A stretch of DNA of 64,000 nt, from contig NZ_CVLB01000001.1 of the NCBI RefSeq assembly GCF_001049755.1, positions 2,126,995-2,190,994 of the forward strand. The letters run 5' to 3'. The number at the start of each line of letters is the position of its first letter. Position 1 is the stretch's first letter. Source of the DNA: Brachyspira suanatina (GTDB taxonomy: Bacteria; Spirochaetota; Brachyspiria; Brachyspirales; Brachyspiraceae). Positions 45,422 to 53,387 of the stretch are shown here, in pieces. Both the position numbers and the translations under genes were made by a program. Under the pieces are notes generated by a model. That model made no database searches, was not told the origin of the DNA, and was given only the letters and a program-made list of their open reading frames with translations.

Positions 45422-46624
45422 TTATAATAATGATTCTATAAATTGTCTTGCTACCCTAGGACTTCTTCCGGCACTTCTTATAGCATAACTTTCAGCCTGT
45501 TTTATTAGTTCCTCTTTATCCATTTGTATATTATTAATTTCGGCATAAGAAAATACAATATCTGTAAATAGATCTTTATCAGGTCTTTGATATGTTATTA
45601 TTATACCAAATCTATTAGTCAAACTCATTATCTGCTGAATAGTATCTTCTATATGAATATCATCTCCGGTTCTGTCTTGGAAATTTTCTTTTATTAAATG
45701 TCTGTAATTTGAAGTAACATAAACTACAACATTTGAAGGAAAAGAATTAACTCCTCCCTCAAGAATGGCTTTTAAATATGAGAAAGTATCATCATTTGAA
45801 GAAAATGTTAAATCATCTATAAATATTATAAATTTAAGAGGACTAAAACTTAAATCTTCTATTATATCAGTTATAAATGATAATTGGCTTTTTTTAACTT
45901 CTATAAGCCTCAATCCATCATCTTTAAACATATTTGCCACTGCTTTTATAGTGCTGCTTTTTCCTGTACCGGCATCCCCGTAAAGAAGTATATTATTTGC
46001 TTTTTTACCTTCAAGAAGACTTTTAGTATTTGCTATAACTTTGTTTCTCTCTCTTTCATAGCCGTATAAATGTTTAATATCCTGCATATCCTGATGTTTT
46101 GCCGGTATAACATTCTTTTTATCATCAAGAGTAAACATATTATTATTATAAAATATTCCATGACCTTTTTTAGGCATTTCTTCTATATGTTTTTTATATA
46201 ATTCATAAAAACTTATCTCATCACAGTCTAATTTTGATATTTGATTAGAATACTCTTCTGAAAATAATGTATTAAAATCGAATGAAGATAAAAATTCAAA
46301 GAAATTTAATTCATTCTTTAATGACTCTTCCAAATTATAATCTAAATTATCTTTCTTTATATATTTGTTTATATAAATATTATCATCTTTAAATATATAA
46401 GCTAATAAATAATCAGCTATACTATTATTATATTTAAAAAGTTCATATAAAAAATCTGAATAATAATCTATCAATTTTATTTCATTGTTTTTATTATCAT
46501 CATAAGCTTCTAAAAATTTAATTAGCTTTTTTATCACTTTATTTTTAAGTATATCCCTAAATATTACTATACTAGAAAATCCTATTCTCATTTTTACTAT
46601 TTTATCATTCATAACATTTTCCAT
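45422..46624 (-). CDS. DUF815 family AAA ATPase
   Basis: 400 residues. The N-terminal 150 residues are helical and specific to this group. The C-terminal AAA part has Walker A LLYGDAGTGKSSTIKAVANMF, Walker B LKFIIFIDDLTFSSND, the sensor VVYVTSNYRHLIKENF (sensor 1 Asn) and a final arginine-containing RSAGRSPRVARQFIESL. This matches the DUF815 proteins, AAA ATPases of unknown role that are widespread in bacteria. The start is 46624 or ATG 46612, where GGAA is better placed. Transcribed alone, divergent from the chemotaxis receptor. Confidence 0.88.
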   Translation of the reverse strand: MENVMNDKIVKMRIGFSSIVIFRDILKNKVIKKLIKFLEAYDDNKNNEIKLIDYYSDFLYELFKYNNSIADYLLAYIFKDDNIYINKYIKKDNLDYNLEESLKNELNFFEFLSSFDFNTLFSEEYSNQISKLDCDEISFYELYKKHIEEMPKKGHGIFYNNNMFTLDDKKNVIPAKHQDMQDIKHLYGYERERNKVIANTKSLLEGKKANNILLYGDAGTGKSSTIKAVANMFKDDGLRLIEVKKSQLSFITDIIEDLSFSPLKFIIFIDDLTFSSNDDTFSYLKAILEGGVNSFPSNVVVYVTSNYRHLIKENFQDRTGDDIHIEDTIQQIMSLTNRFGIIITYQRPDKDLFTDIVFSYAEINNIQMDKEELIKQAESYAIRSAGRSPRVARQFIESLL

Positions 46625-46806
46625 TCCATTTTTAATTTACAATTATTTTAAATTTATTAAAAAAATATTCAAGTATTTTTATTTTATTTTTAATTTTTTT
46701 AATATTAATATAATATTTTATTTATTTATATGCTATAATCATTGTATTACAGTTTAATTGATTCCGAAAATTGTTAAAAAACTATATTATGGATATGAGG
46801 TTGCAT

Positions 46807-48468
46807 ATGAAAATAAAAACAAGGTTCATTATATTTGGTATTTACACTTTTATAGTTACTATTTTATTAATATATCTTCAATTTAGAATAGTAAGAAGTG
46901 TTACTGGATATAGTAATATATATCAGCATACTATAAAATCATCTGCTATAGCAAGAGAGTACCAGCAAAATTCAGCCTATTTAACACAATTTGTTAGAAG
47001 TTATGTAGCAACTGCTAATCAAAAATATGAACAGGCATATAATGACTGTATAGGAATATCAGGCGGTACAAAACCAACTCCAATGAATTATGATAGGGGA
47101 TTATATTGGTCTTTATACTTAGGAAGCGGAACTAAACCATATCAAGATGGACAAACAAAATCTTATGCTGATGTTATGAAAGAACTTAATTTCTCTCAGG
47201 ATATGTTTGATTTACTTGCTTTATCAAAGAGCAGGTCTGAAGAATTAGTAAAATTAGAAGTTCAGGCTATGGATATAATAAAATCAATACCAAGAAATGC
47301 AGACGGAACTATACCTGATGAATATAAGATAAGACAATTAGAAGCTATAGAATTAGTTAATGGGGATGAATATGAAAGAAGAGTTTCAGAGATAATGACT
47401 CCTATAAGCCAGTTTTTTGATAAATTAGAAAACGATAATGCTATAAAGTTACGTGCGGCAGCTTATGAAGTAAGAAATGATACTATATTATTTTTTATAG
47501 GTTTATTATTAGTAGGTTCATCTGTTGTAGTGTTCTTGGCTTCTTTAGGAAAAACCATAGGAAAGAATTTAAGATTATGTGTAGAATTAGCTTCTGAAAT
47601 ATCTAATGGTAATTTAACAGCAGAAATAGATGAAAGATTATGCAAAGGTAATGGAGAATTTGCTTCATTACTTAAAAGTTTTAAAGATATGATATTGCAT
47701 TTAAGAGAAATTATTTCAAGAGTATTACAAAGCTCTAAAGAAATATCTGAAGCTGCTACAGAAATAGCACAAGGAAATACTGACTTATCAACAAGAACAG
47801 AAATGCAGGCATCTCATTTGGAAGAAACTGCTTCTTCTATGGAACAGATAGCATCTACTATAAAATCTTCTGCAGATAATTCTGTAAGAGGAAATCAGAT
47901 GATGCAGGATTCTGAAAAATCAGTTCAAGAAGCTGGAGAAATAATTGAAGCTACTACCAATAATATAGAATTAGTATTTGAAGCAAGTAATAAAATTACA
48001 GATATTACCAAAATAATAGAAAATATTGCATTTCAAACTAATATATTGGCACTTAATGCTGCAGTAGAAGCTGCAAGAGCGGGAGAACAAGGAAAAGGTT
48101 TTGCTGTTGTTGCCTCTGAAGTTAGAAACTTAGCTCAAACTAGTCAGTCTTCAGTTAAAGATATTACTTCTCTTATAGCAGATGCTAATGAAAAAATAAA
48201 AACTGCAACAGAAACAGCTAGAAAATCAAAAGAAATATTTATGGACATAGAACAAAAAATAGAAGATACTTCTAGGATCATGCAGGATATCAGTGCTATG
48301 GCAGTAGAACAGCAGGCGGGAGTTGATCAAGTTAATATAGCAGTATCTCAAATGGATCAATCCACTCAGCAAAATGCTGCTTTAGTAGAACAGGCTACTG
48401 CTTCTTCAGAAGGATTAATGGGACAGGCTAAAGAATTAGTTGATTTGATGCATTTCTTTAAAGTTTGA
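46807..48468 (+). CDS. Methyl-accepting chemotaxis protein
   Basis: 553 residues from ATG 46807, which has GAGG 6 bases upstream; codons at 46771 and 46789 are also in frame but lack a site. The protein has one N-terminal helix, a helical extracytoplasmic sensor of about 200 residues, a second helix (about 225-247), HAMP, and the cytoplasmic signalling domain. The CheA/CheW-binding hairpin is intact (ENIAFQTNILALNAAVEAARAGEQGKGFAVVASEV, cited in parts: FQTNILALNAAVEAARAG and FAVVASEVRNLAQ). Methylation helices flank it. There is no C-terminal pentapeptide. It steers the periplasmic flagella expected in a spirochaete. The ligand is unknown. Confidence 0.94.
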   Translation: MKIKTRFIIFGIYTFIVTILLIYLQFRIVRSVTGYSNIYQHTIKSSAIAREYQQNSAYLTQFVRSYVATANQKYEQAYNDCIGISGGTKPTPMNYDRGLYWSLYLGSGTKPYQDGQTKSYADVMKELNFSQDMFDLLALSKSRSEELVKLEVQAMDIIKSIPRNADGTIPDEYKIRQLEAIELVNGDEYERRVSEIMTPISQFFDKLENDNAIKLRAAAYEVRNDTILFFIGLLLVGSSVVVFLASLGKTIGKNLRLCVELASEISNGNLTAEIDERLCKGNGEFASLLKSFKDMILHLREIISRVLQSSKEISEAATEIAQGNTDLSTRTEMQASHLEETASSMEQIASTIKSSADNSVRGNQMMQDSEKSVQEAGEIIEATTNNIELVFEASNKITDITKIIENIAFQTNILALNAAVEAARAGEQGKGFAVVASEVRNLAQTSQSSVKDITSLIADANEKIKTATETARKSKEIFMDIEQKIEDTSRIMQDISAMAVEQQAGVDQVNIAVSQMDQSTQQNAALVEQATASSEGLMGQAKELVDLMHFFKV

Positions 48469-48491
48469 TATTAATTAAAATATTTTTATAT

Positions 48492-48530
48492 AAGACAATA
48501 ACGGTAAATTTACTGTTATTGTCTTTTTTA
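48492..48530 (+). terminator. Terminator of the chemotaxis receptor gene
   Basis: AAGACAATAAC pairs with GTTATTGTCTT with an extended inner stem, followed by six T. Confidence 0.92.
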
Positions 48531-48636
48531 TATTAAAAACATAATATTTTAATATTAATTATAGCATTTTAATTAATCATATTATATAATTGATACCATT
48601 ATTTGATTAATAAAAAAGAATGGAGATATATCTATT

Positions 48637-49509
48637 ATGACCTTTACAGATTTAATTATGACTTTAAATAAATATTGGAGCGAAAACGGATGTATAATAC
48701 AGCAAGGATATGATCTAGAGGTAGGTGCCGGAACATTTAACCCAGCAACAGCATTAAGAGCATTAGGCCCAGAACCTTTCAGCGTAGCTTATGTAGAACC
48801 TTCAAGAAGACCAACTGACGGAAGATACGGAGAAAATCCTAACAGACTTCAGCATTATTATCAATACCAAGTTATAATGAAACCATCTCCAGAAAATATT
48901 CAGGATTTATATATACAAAGTTTGGAAGCATTAGGAATAAGCTTTAAAGATCATGACATAAGATTCGTTCATGATGACTGGGAATCCCCTACTCTTGGAG
49001 CTTGGGGCCTAGGTTGGGAAGTTTGGCTTGACGGTATGGAAATAACTCAATTTACATATTTCCAAGCTGTAGGAGGAATCAATTTAAAGCCTATAACAGG
49101 TGAGATTACCTACGGACTTGAAAGAATATGTATGTATTTACAAAATATAGATAATGTTTATGATTTGGAATGGGGACATGGCATAAAATACGGAGATGTA
49201 CATTTACAAGGTGAAAAAGAATTCTCTAAATATAATTTTGAAGTTGCTGATACAGATATGTATTTCAGACATTTCAAAGAATATGAAGAAGAATGCGATA
49301 GATGTTTAGCTAATGGCTGCGTACTTCCTGCTTATGATATGGTTATGAAAAGTTCGCATGTATTCAATATGCTTGATGCTAGAAATGCTATAAGTGTAAC
49401 AGAAAGAGCCGGATATATAGCAAGAGTAAGAGAGCTAATGAAAAAAGTTTCAGCTGCTTATATAGAATCAAGAGAAAAATTAGGTTATCCATTAATAAAA
49501 AATAAGTAA
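48637..49509 (+). CDS. glyQ: Glycyl-tRNA synthetase alpha subunit
   Basis: The catalytic subunit of the bacterial alpha2-beta2 glycyl-tRNA synthetase. The 290 residues are highly conserved: [95 protein letters not shown] and [26 protein letters not shown]. The beta subunit gene glyS normally sits next to glyQ. Here the next 460 bases contain only a repeat, a terminator and a promoter, then the encapsulin locus, so glyS must be elsewhere. GGAG lies upstream of the ATG. Confidence 0.97.
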   Translation: MTFTDLIMTLNKYWSENGCIIQQGYDLEVGAGTFNPATALRALGPEPFSVAYVEPSRRPTDGRYGENPNRLQHYYQYQVIMKPSPENIQDLYIQSLEALGISFKDHDIRFVHDDWESPTLGAWGLGWEVWLDGMEITQFTYFQAVGGINLKPITGEITYGLERICMYLQNIDNVYDLEWGHGIKYGDVHLQGEKEFSKYNFEVADTDMYFRHFKEYEEECDRCLANGCVLPAYDMVMKSSHVFNMLDARNAISVTERAGYIARVRELMKKVSAAYIESREKLGYPLIKNK

Positions 49510-49589
49510 GTTATTTATTTAAAAATTATTATTTATTATTATAATATATTACTAAAGACTATATATTAATTGTTTTATTAAGTTTTTAA

Positions 49590-49649
49590 AGCGATAAACG
49601 AGCAGCTGATAACTTTAGTTGTCAGCTATTTGTGAGCGAGTTTATCGCT
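49590..49649. repeat. Structured dispersed repeat, copy 3 (short form)
   Basis: Outer stem AGCGATAAAC (49590-49599) with GTTTATCGCT (49640-49649), enclosing one hairpin AGCTGATAACTTTAGTTGTCAGCT (49604-49627) in the opposite orientation to copies 1 and 2. The flanking GCTAGCAATAATAAAAAATT also matches them. Confidence 0.88.
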
Positions 49650-49668
49650 AGCAATAATAAAAAATTTT

Positions 49669-49702
49669 TAAGCTGTCATTTATATAATGGCAGCTTTTTT
49701 TA
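49669..49702 (+). terminator. Terminator downstream of glyQ
   Basis: AAGCTGTCATT pairs with AATGGCAGCTT (one G-U), followed by seven T. Confidence 0.85.
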
Positions 49703-49890
49703 TTTTTATTTTATACTACTTGTAAATTATAAAAAAATATTTTTTGTTATCATATATTTCATTAAAATACACATTATATGTTACCGGTTTACTTCTATAT
49801 ATAGTTTTTATTATACATATTAATATAAAATTATAACAAATAAATTATTACTTTTTAATATGAAAAATGTTATTATTTATTATAATAATA

Positions 49891-49918
49891 TTGACATTAT
49901 TTTTTTATCATGTATAAT
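49891..49918 (+). promoter_or_regulatory. Promoter of the encapsulin operon
   Basis: TTGACA (49891-49896), a 16-base spacer and TATAAT (49913-49918) preceded by TG. A 12-base palindrome TTATTATAATAA ends just before the -35 box, and a partly palindromic stretch ATTATTAGTAATTAATACTA follows the -10. Either could be an operator for an iron or peroxide regulator; that is speculative. Confidence 0.8.
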
Positions 49919-49972
49919 ATTATTAGTAATTAATACTATTAAGTAATTATTTTAAATAAGGAGACTAATATT

Positions 49973-50323
49973 ATGCCTAGTTTTGCAAATCCATTTAATG
50001 CAAATGTGAACAGAAAAGTTACTAAAGAAGAATTAATACAAGCTGTAAGACTTGATATTGCCGGAGAATTGGAGGCTATATATTTATACGATGCCCATGT
50101 TATGGCTACAGATGACCCTGTTGCAAAGGCAGTATTAGCTGACATAAGAGATGAAGAAAAAGCACATGTCGGAGAGCTTATGGCTTTACTTAGACATTTA
50201 GACCCTAAAGAAGCAGAACATTTTGAATCTGGACAATTAGAGGTTAAAGAGATGATGGAAGAGCTTGGAATAAAAGAACCTAATCTATCAGGGCTTACAG
50301 TTGGAAGTTTGAAAAAAGACTGA
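49973..50323 (+). CDS. Encapsulated ferritin-like protein (EncFtn), encapsulin cargo
   Basis: 116 residues. EncFtn is an annular ferritin-like ferroxidase that oxidises Fe(II) inside encapsulin shells. The half-ferritin helices contain ELEAIYLYD (Glu32, Glu34) and DEEKAH (Glu62, His65), which coincide in number and spacing with the iron ligands of the Rhodospirillum rubrum protein. Gly31 and Leu38 replace the Glu and Trp I recall there. The C-terminal tail ends in LTVGSLKKD, a classical encapsulin targeting peptide. AAGGAG lies 8 bases before the ATG. The shell gene begins 33 bases downstream, so the two form one operon. Confidence 0.95.
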   Translation: MPSFANPFNANVNRKVTKEELIQAVRLDIAGELEAIYLYDAHVMATDDPVAKAVLADIRDEEKAHVGELMALLRHLDPKEAEHFESGQLEVKEMMEELGIKEPNLSGLTVGSLKKD

Positions 50324-50356
50324 TAAAGCGATAATAAAACATTAAAGGAGGAATAT

Positions 50357-51166
50357 ATGGATTATTTAGCTAGAGAAAGTTCGCCTTTTGAAGAAAGTTT
50401 TTGGCAAAATATAGATAAAGTTGTTGTTGAAACAGCGAGCAGAACACTTATAGGAAGAAGATTTTTATCTATTTACGGACCTCTTGGTGCAGGTGCTATA
50501 AGCGTTCAATATGATAAAAGCGACAGAGAAGAAGTTTTTGAAGATGGATTCGTAAAAACTTCAGGAAGAAAATCTGTTGAGCTTCCTCAGATTTATCAGG
50601 ATTTTACTCTATTATGGAGAGATTTGGAAAATAATATTTCAAATAAACTTCCTTTAGATTTATCTATTGTATCTCAGGCAGCTCAAACACTCGCTAACAA
50701 AGAAGATAATTTAATATTCAATGGAAATGATTTCCTAGAATTAAAAGGTATACTCAATGCTGAAGGAGTACAAAAATTAAAAATCTCTGATTGGGGACAA
50801 GGCGAGAACCCTTATACTGATATAGTAAAAGCTATAAATATGATTAGAGAAAAAGGCATTGTAGGAAGATTCGTACTATGTTTGAGCCAATCATTATATT
50901 TTGATTTACAGAGAATACAGCAAGGCACTGGAATGACAGAAGCTCAAAGAATATCTAGTATGATTGGAAATCTTTATAATGTACCTGTTATAAAAGGAAA
51001 GAAAGCTGCATTGATTTGTTCAGAGCCTCAATATATGGATTTGGCTGTTGGAATAGATATGTCTACTGCATATTTAGAACAAAAAGATTTAAATCACAGC
51101 TTTAGAATAATGGAAACTATTATACCTAGAATAAAAGATTCTAATGCAATAGTTGTTTTAGAATAG
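50357..51166 (+). CDS. Encapsulin shell protein, family 1
   Basis: 269 residues with the HK97-like fold of encapsulin nanocompartments. The N-terminus is typical: DYLARESSPFEESFWQNIDKVVVETA, then SRTLIGRRFLSIYGPLGAG, the E-loop region with GRKSVELPQIYQDFTLLWRDLE, IVSQAAQTLANKEDNLIFNG and the C-terminal MSTAYLEQKDLNHSFRIMETIIPRIKDSNAIVVLE. The N-terminal helix and P-domain form the cargo-binding groove. Together with EncFtn upstream it should build an iron-storage compartment that also guards against peroxide damage. AAAGGAGG precedes the ATG. A bidirectional terminator ends the operon. Confidence 0.96.
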   Translation: MDYLARESSPFEESFWQNIDKVVVETASRTLIGRRFLSIYGPLGAGAISVQYDKSDREEVFEDGFVKTSGRKSVELPQIYQDFTLLWRDLENNISNKLPLDLSIVSQAAQTLANKEDNLIFNGNDFLELKGILNAEGVQKLKISDWGQGENPYTDIVKAINMIREKGIVGRFVLCLSQSLYFDLQRIQQGTGMTEAQRISSMIGNLYNVPVIKGKKAALICSEPQYMDLAVGIDMSTAYLEQKDLNHSFRIMETIIPRIKDSNAIVVLE

Positions 51167-51198
51167 TTTAATTTCATAATAACTCTTTAAAAAATTAT

Positions 51199-51230
51199 AA
51201 GCCTGCAGATAACATAAAATCTGCAGGTTT
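51199..51230. terminator. Bidirectional terminator after the encapsulin operon
   Basis: CCTGCAGAT (51202-51210) pairs with ATCTGCAGG (51219-51227), with T-rich sides. Shared with the convergent DUF2157 gene. Confidence 0.88.
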
Positions 51231-51231
51231 A

Positions 51232-52218
51232 TTATTTGTATTTTATTATTCTCTCTATTATCACTCCTATTAATATAGTTGATAATCCCAAAATAATAAA
51301 AAATATCCAAGTATTCATTCTTGAATAGAAATATTCAAAATATCTTATATACATATTTAGAATAACAAAAAATATTGAGTATCTTACTATAGAAGATATC
51401 TTTAACTTATATCCTATTATAAGTGCAATGATATCTGAAATCAAAAATATAGAACTATATATTATGATTTCTTTATTAGCAAAATGTTCAAGAATTATTG
51501 GATAATCATAACTCCCAAATATTGACATTATTGCAAGTATTATGTTTACATATAATATTCCAACTGTATAATATATTACTGAAAAATTAGAATATCTTTC
51601 TCCTAACTTTTTATTGATATCAGTTATTCCTATTAAAAACATTAATATGCTTGTCATAATAAATCTTATATAATTATTAAGTGTTAAATCAATTCCAGAT
51701 ATATCGAAACCTTCAAAACCATACCAAGTTATCAAACCTATTATTGCAATAGATAATACCGCATAATTTCTCTTTATATATGCTATTATAAAAAACAATA
51801 TTATGCTTATAAGAGATAGTAAAATAAAATTATCTTTGTTATGAGTTATAATGTACGATAAAGTAAAAATAAATGCTGATAAAAATATAGAAGAAATAGC
51901 TATTATTGCAGAAGAAGTTTTAGGTAAATATATATCTTTTCTTTTAAGTATTTCATCAATTATAAACCCTGATAAAAAAAGTAAAGCAAATAAAAATGCT
52001 ATAAAATAAAGGGAAAAAATATAGAAACTTATAAAAGCTATAAATCCAATTGATACCATTACAATACCTGTTATCATTATAGCTTTTATAATAGGCTGCC
52101 AATCTATATAATCATCTATATATCTTTTGGATAATGTTTCAAACTGTTCATCAGTTATAATATTATCTTTATTCCACTTTTTTAATTCTTTAAGTAAAAA
52201 TCTGTTTTTGCTTCCCAT
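51232..52218 (-). CDS. DUF2157 multi-helix membrane protein
   Basis: 328 residues. A soluble N-terminal segment of about 40 residues (LLKELKKWNKDNIITDEQFETLSKRYIDD) has the pattern of DUF2157, followed by about nine or ten hydrophobic helices and a short basic tail. Members of the family are membrane proteins of unknown role. The gene starts 5 bases after the 106-residue gene upstream, so they are probably translated from one mRNA. Confidence 0.85.
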   Translation of the reverse strand: MGSKNRFLLKELKKWNKDNIITDEQFETLSKRYIDDYIDWQPIIKAIMITGIVMVSIGFIAFISFYIFSLYFIAFLFALLFLSGFIIDEILKRKDIYLPKTSSAIIAISSIFLSAFIFTLSYIITHNKDNFILLSLISIILFFIIAYIKRNYAVLSIAIIGLITWYGFEGFDISGIDLTLNNYIRFIMTSILMFLIGITDINKKLGERYSNFSVIYYTVGILYVNIILAIMSIFGSYDYPIILEHFANKEIIIYSSIFLISDIIALIIGYKLKISSIVRYSIFFVILNMYIRYFEYFYSRMNTWIFFIILGLSTILIGVIIERIIKYK

Positions 52219-52223
52219 AATAT

Positions 52224-52544
52224 TTAATAGTCTTTAAATATTTCTGTTTTTATAAATTTCATATTATCTAATGTATATCTAGTATAATCATTATCATTAT
52301 GCTTAATAGTTCTTAAAGCTCTTATATACTTAATAAAATTCATAAAAGTATTCATCAAATTTGCAGGAACAATATTTTCAATATTAGATTTTATATTATC
52401 ATTAAAACTATCACTATTTTCTAATATTATCAAATTGCAAAATTCATCTTTATGTTTGAAAAAATTATCCAAATCATTATTCTCTAAATATGAAATAAGT
52501 TCATTTAATTTATCAGCTATTAATTGTAAATCTTTATTACTCAT
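52224..52544 (-). CDS. Unknown 106-residue soluble protein
   Basis: No family recognised. The protein is predicted helical throughout (LQLIADKLNELISYLENNDLDNFFKHKDEF, NLMNTFMNFIKYIRALRTIKHNDND), acidic in the first half, with no signal or membrane segment. It lies directly upstream of the DUF2157 membrane protein on the same strand, and the 5-base gap suggests coupled translation and a joint function. The start is ATG 52544. The long intergenic region to the right is shared with the PepSY-like gene. Confidence 0.72.
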   Translation of the reverse strand: MSNKDLQLIADKLNELISYLENNDLDNFFKHKDEFCNLIILENSDSFNDNIKSNIENIVPANLMNTFMNFIKYIRALRTIKHNDNDYTRYTLDNMKFIKTEIFKDY

Positions 52545-52711
52545 AGATATAATTAAATATTATAATAAAATAATTGCAATAGTTAAAAATGAATATTTAT
52601 AAAATAAAGTTATAAACGTAAGTAAACTTTACATTTATTAGTAAATTTCATATAAATCAAAAACCATATGTATAAAACGTATTCTAATATATATTAAAAT
52701 ATATATTTTAG

Positions 52712-52740
52712 GTAAATTTTTTGTAAATTTAATGTAAATT
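52712..52740 (+). promoter_or_regulatory. Three GTAAATT direct repeats at 11-base spacing
   Basis: GTAAATT occurs at 52712-52718, 52723-52729 and 52734-52740, each exactly 11 bases after the last, ending 3 bases before the -35 box of the PepSY-like gene. Repeats on one helical face directly next to -35 are what OmpR/PhoB-type response regulators bind. Related GTAAACT and GTAAATT copies lie at 52622-52628 and 52641-52647. Confidence 0.75.
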
Positions 52741-52743
52741 ATA

Positions 52744-52771
52744 TTGACAAATATCTTATTTAGGCTATACT
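52744..52771 (+). promoter_or_regulatory. Promoter of the PepSY-like gene
   Basis: TTGACA (52744-52749), a 16-base spacer and TATACT (52766-52771). The start of transcription is expected near 52778, giving a 65-base leader before ATG 52843. Confidence 0.82.
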
Positions 52772-52842
52772 TATAATTGTAAAGATAATTTACATGATTG
52801 CTAATAAGAAATAAAAACAACATAAATAAAAGGAGATTTACT

Positions 52843-53274
52843 ATGACTAAAAAATTATTTGCTTTATTAATAACTTTAACTATAATTTCTACTTCAAATG
52901 CTTTTGCTGATTGGATAGTTCCAGCTTCTTCACTTCCTCAAAATGCTAGAAGCTTCATACAGCAAATTTATCCTAATGTACAAATATGGAAAGTAGAAAG
53001 AGATGACGGAAAATTTGAAGTAAAATTATCAAACGGTGCCAAAATAGACTTTTTATACAATGGCGATTGGAACAGCATAGAAGGTGAATATAATACCGTA
53101 CCTTTCAACGCTTTACCTGCTAATATAGCAAACACTATAAAAAATACTTATCCTCAGGCTGCTGTAATAGATGTAGAAAAAGAATGGGGCAATTACAAAG
53201 TTAAATTGAATAACTTTATGGAATTATTTATAACATCTGACGGACAGTTAATGGGACAGAAATTCGACGATTAA
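52843..53274 (+). CDS. Periplasmic PepSY-like (DUF2874) protein
   Basis: 143 residues from ATG 52843, with GGAG 8 bases upstream; the longer frame from 52798 has no ribosome site. Signal peptide MTKKLFALLITLTIISTSNAFA is followed by two PepSY-like repeats: LPQNARSFIQQIYPNVQIWKVERDDGKFEVKLSNG then IDFLYNGDWNSIEG, and LPANIANTIKNTYPQAAVIDVEKEWGNYKVKLNNF then LFITSDGQLMGQ. This matches the BLIP-like/PepSY-like periplasmic family often controlled by two-component systems. The direct repeats at its promoter fit such control. It is transcribed alone, up to a strong terminator. Confidence 0.92.
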   Translation: MTKKLFALLITLTIISTSNAFADWIVPASSLPQNARSFIQQIYPNVQIWKVERDDGKFEVKLSNGAKIDFLYNGDWNSIEGEYNTVPFNALPANIANTIKNTYPQAAVIDVEKEWGNYKVKLNNFMELFITSDGQLMGQKFDD

Positions 53275-53318
53275 TTACAAATATATTATTAGATTACTTC
53301 ATGAAAAATACTAAATAA

Positions 53319-53349
53319 AAAAGAGGGAGTTATAAAACTCTCTCTTTAT
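53319..53349. terminator. Bidirectional terminator after the PepSY-like gene
   Basis: AGAGGGAGTT (53322-53331) pairs with AACTCTCTCT (53336-53345), A-rich left and T-rich right, between convergent genes. Confidence 0.88.
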
Positions 53350-53387
53350 TATTTTATAATTAAATAGTTTATCAAAAAATGCTAACC

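Larger units (their letters stand above)
49510..49972. other. Gap between glyQ and the encapsulin locus
   Basis: 463 bases without a credible gene. In order: AT-rich sequence, structured repeat copy 3 (49590-49649), a terminator (49669-49702), AT-rich sequence, and the encapsulin promoter (49891-49918). Confidence 0.75.

Noticed and set aside
49632-49823. 63-residue plus-strand frame
   Set aside because: Begins inside the structured repeat and crosses a strong terminator.
49878-49889. TTATTATAATAA as a PerR or Fur box
   Set aside because: It is a perfect palindrome next to the encapsulin promoter, but such sequences are frequent in DNA this AT-rich and it matches neither consensus well. Mentioned only as a possibility.
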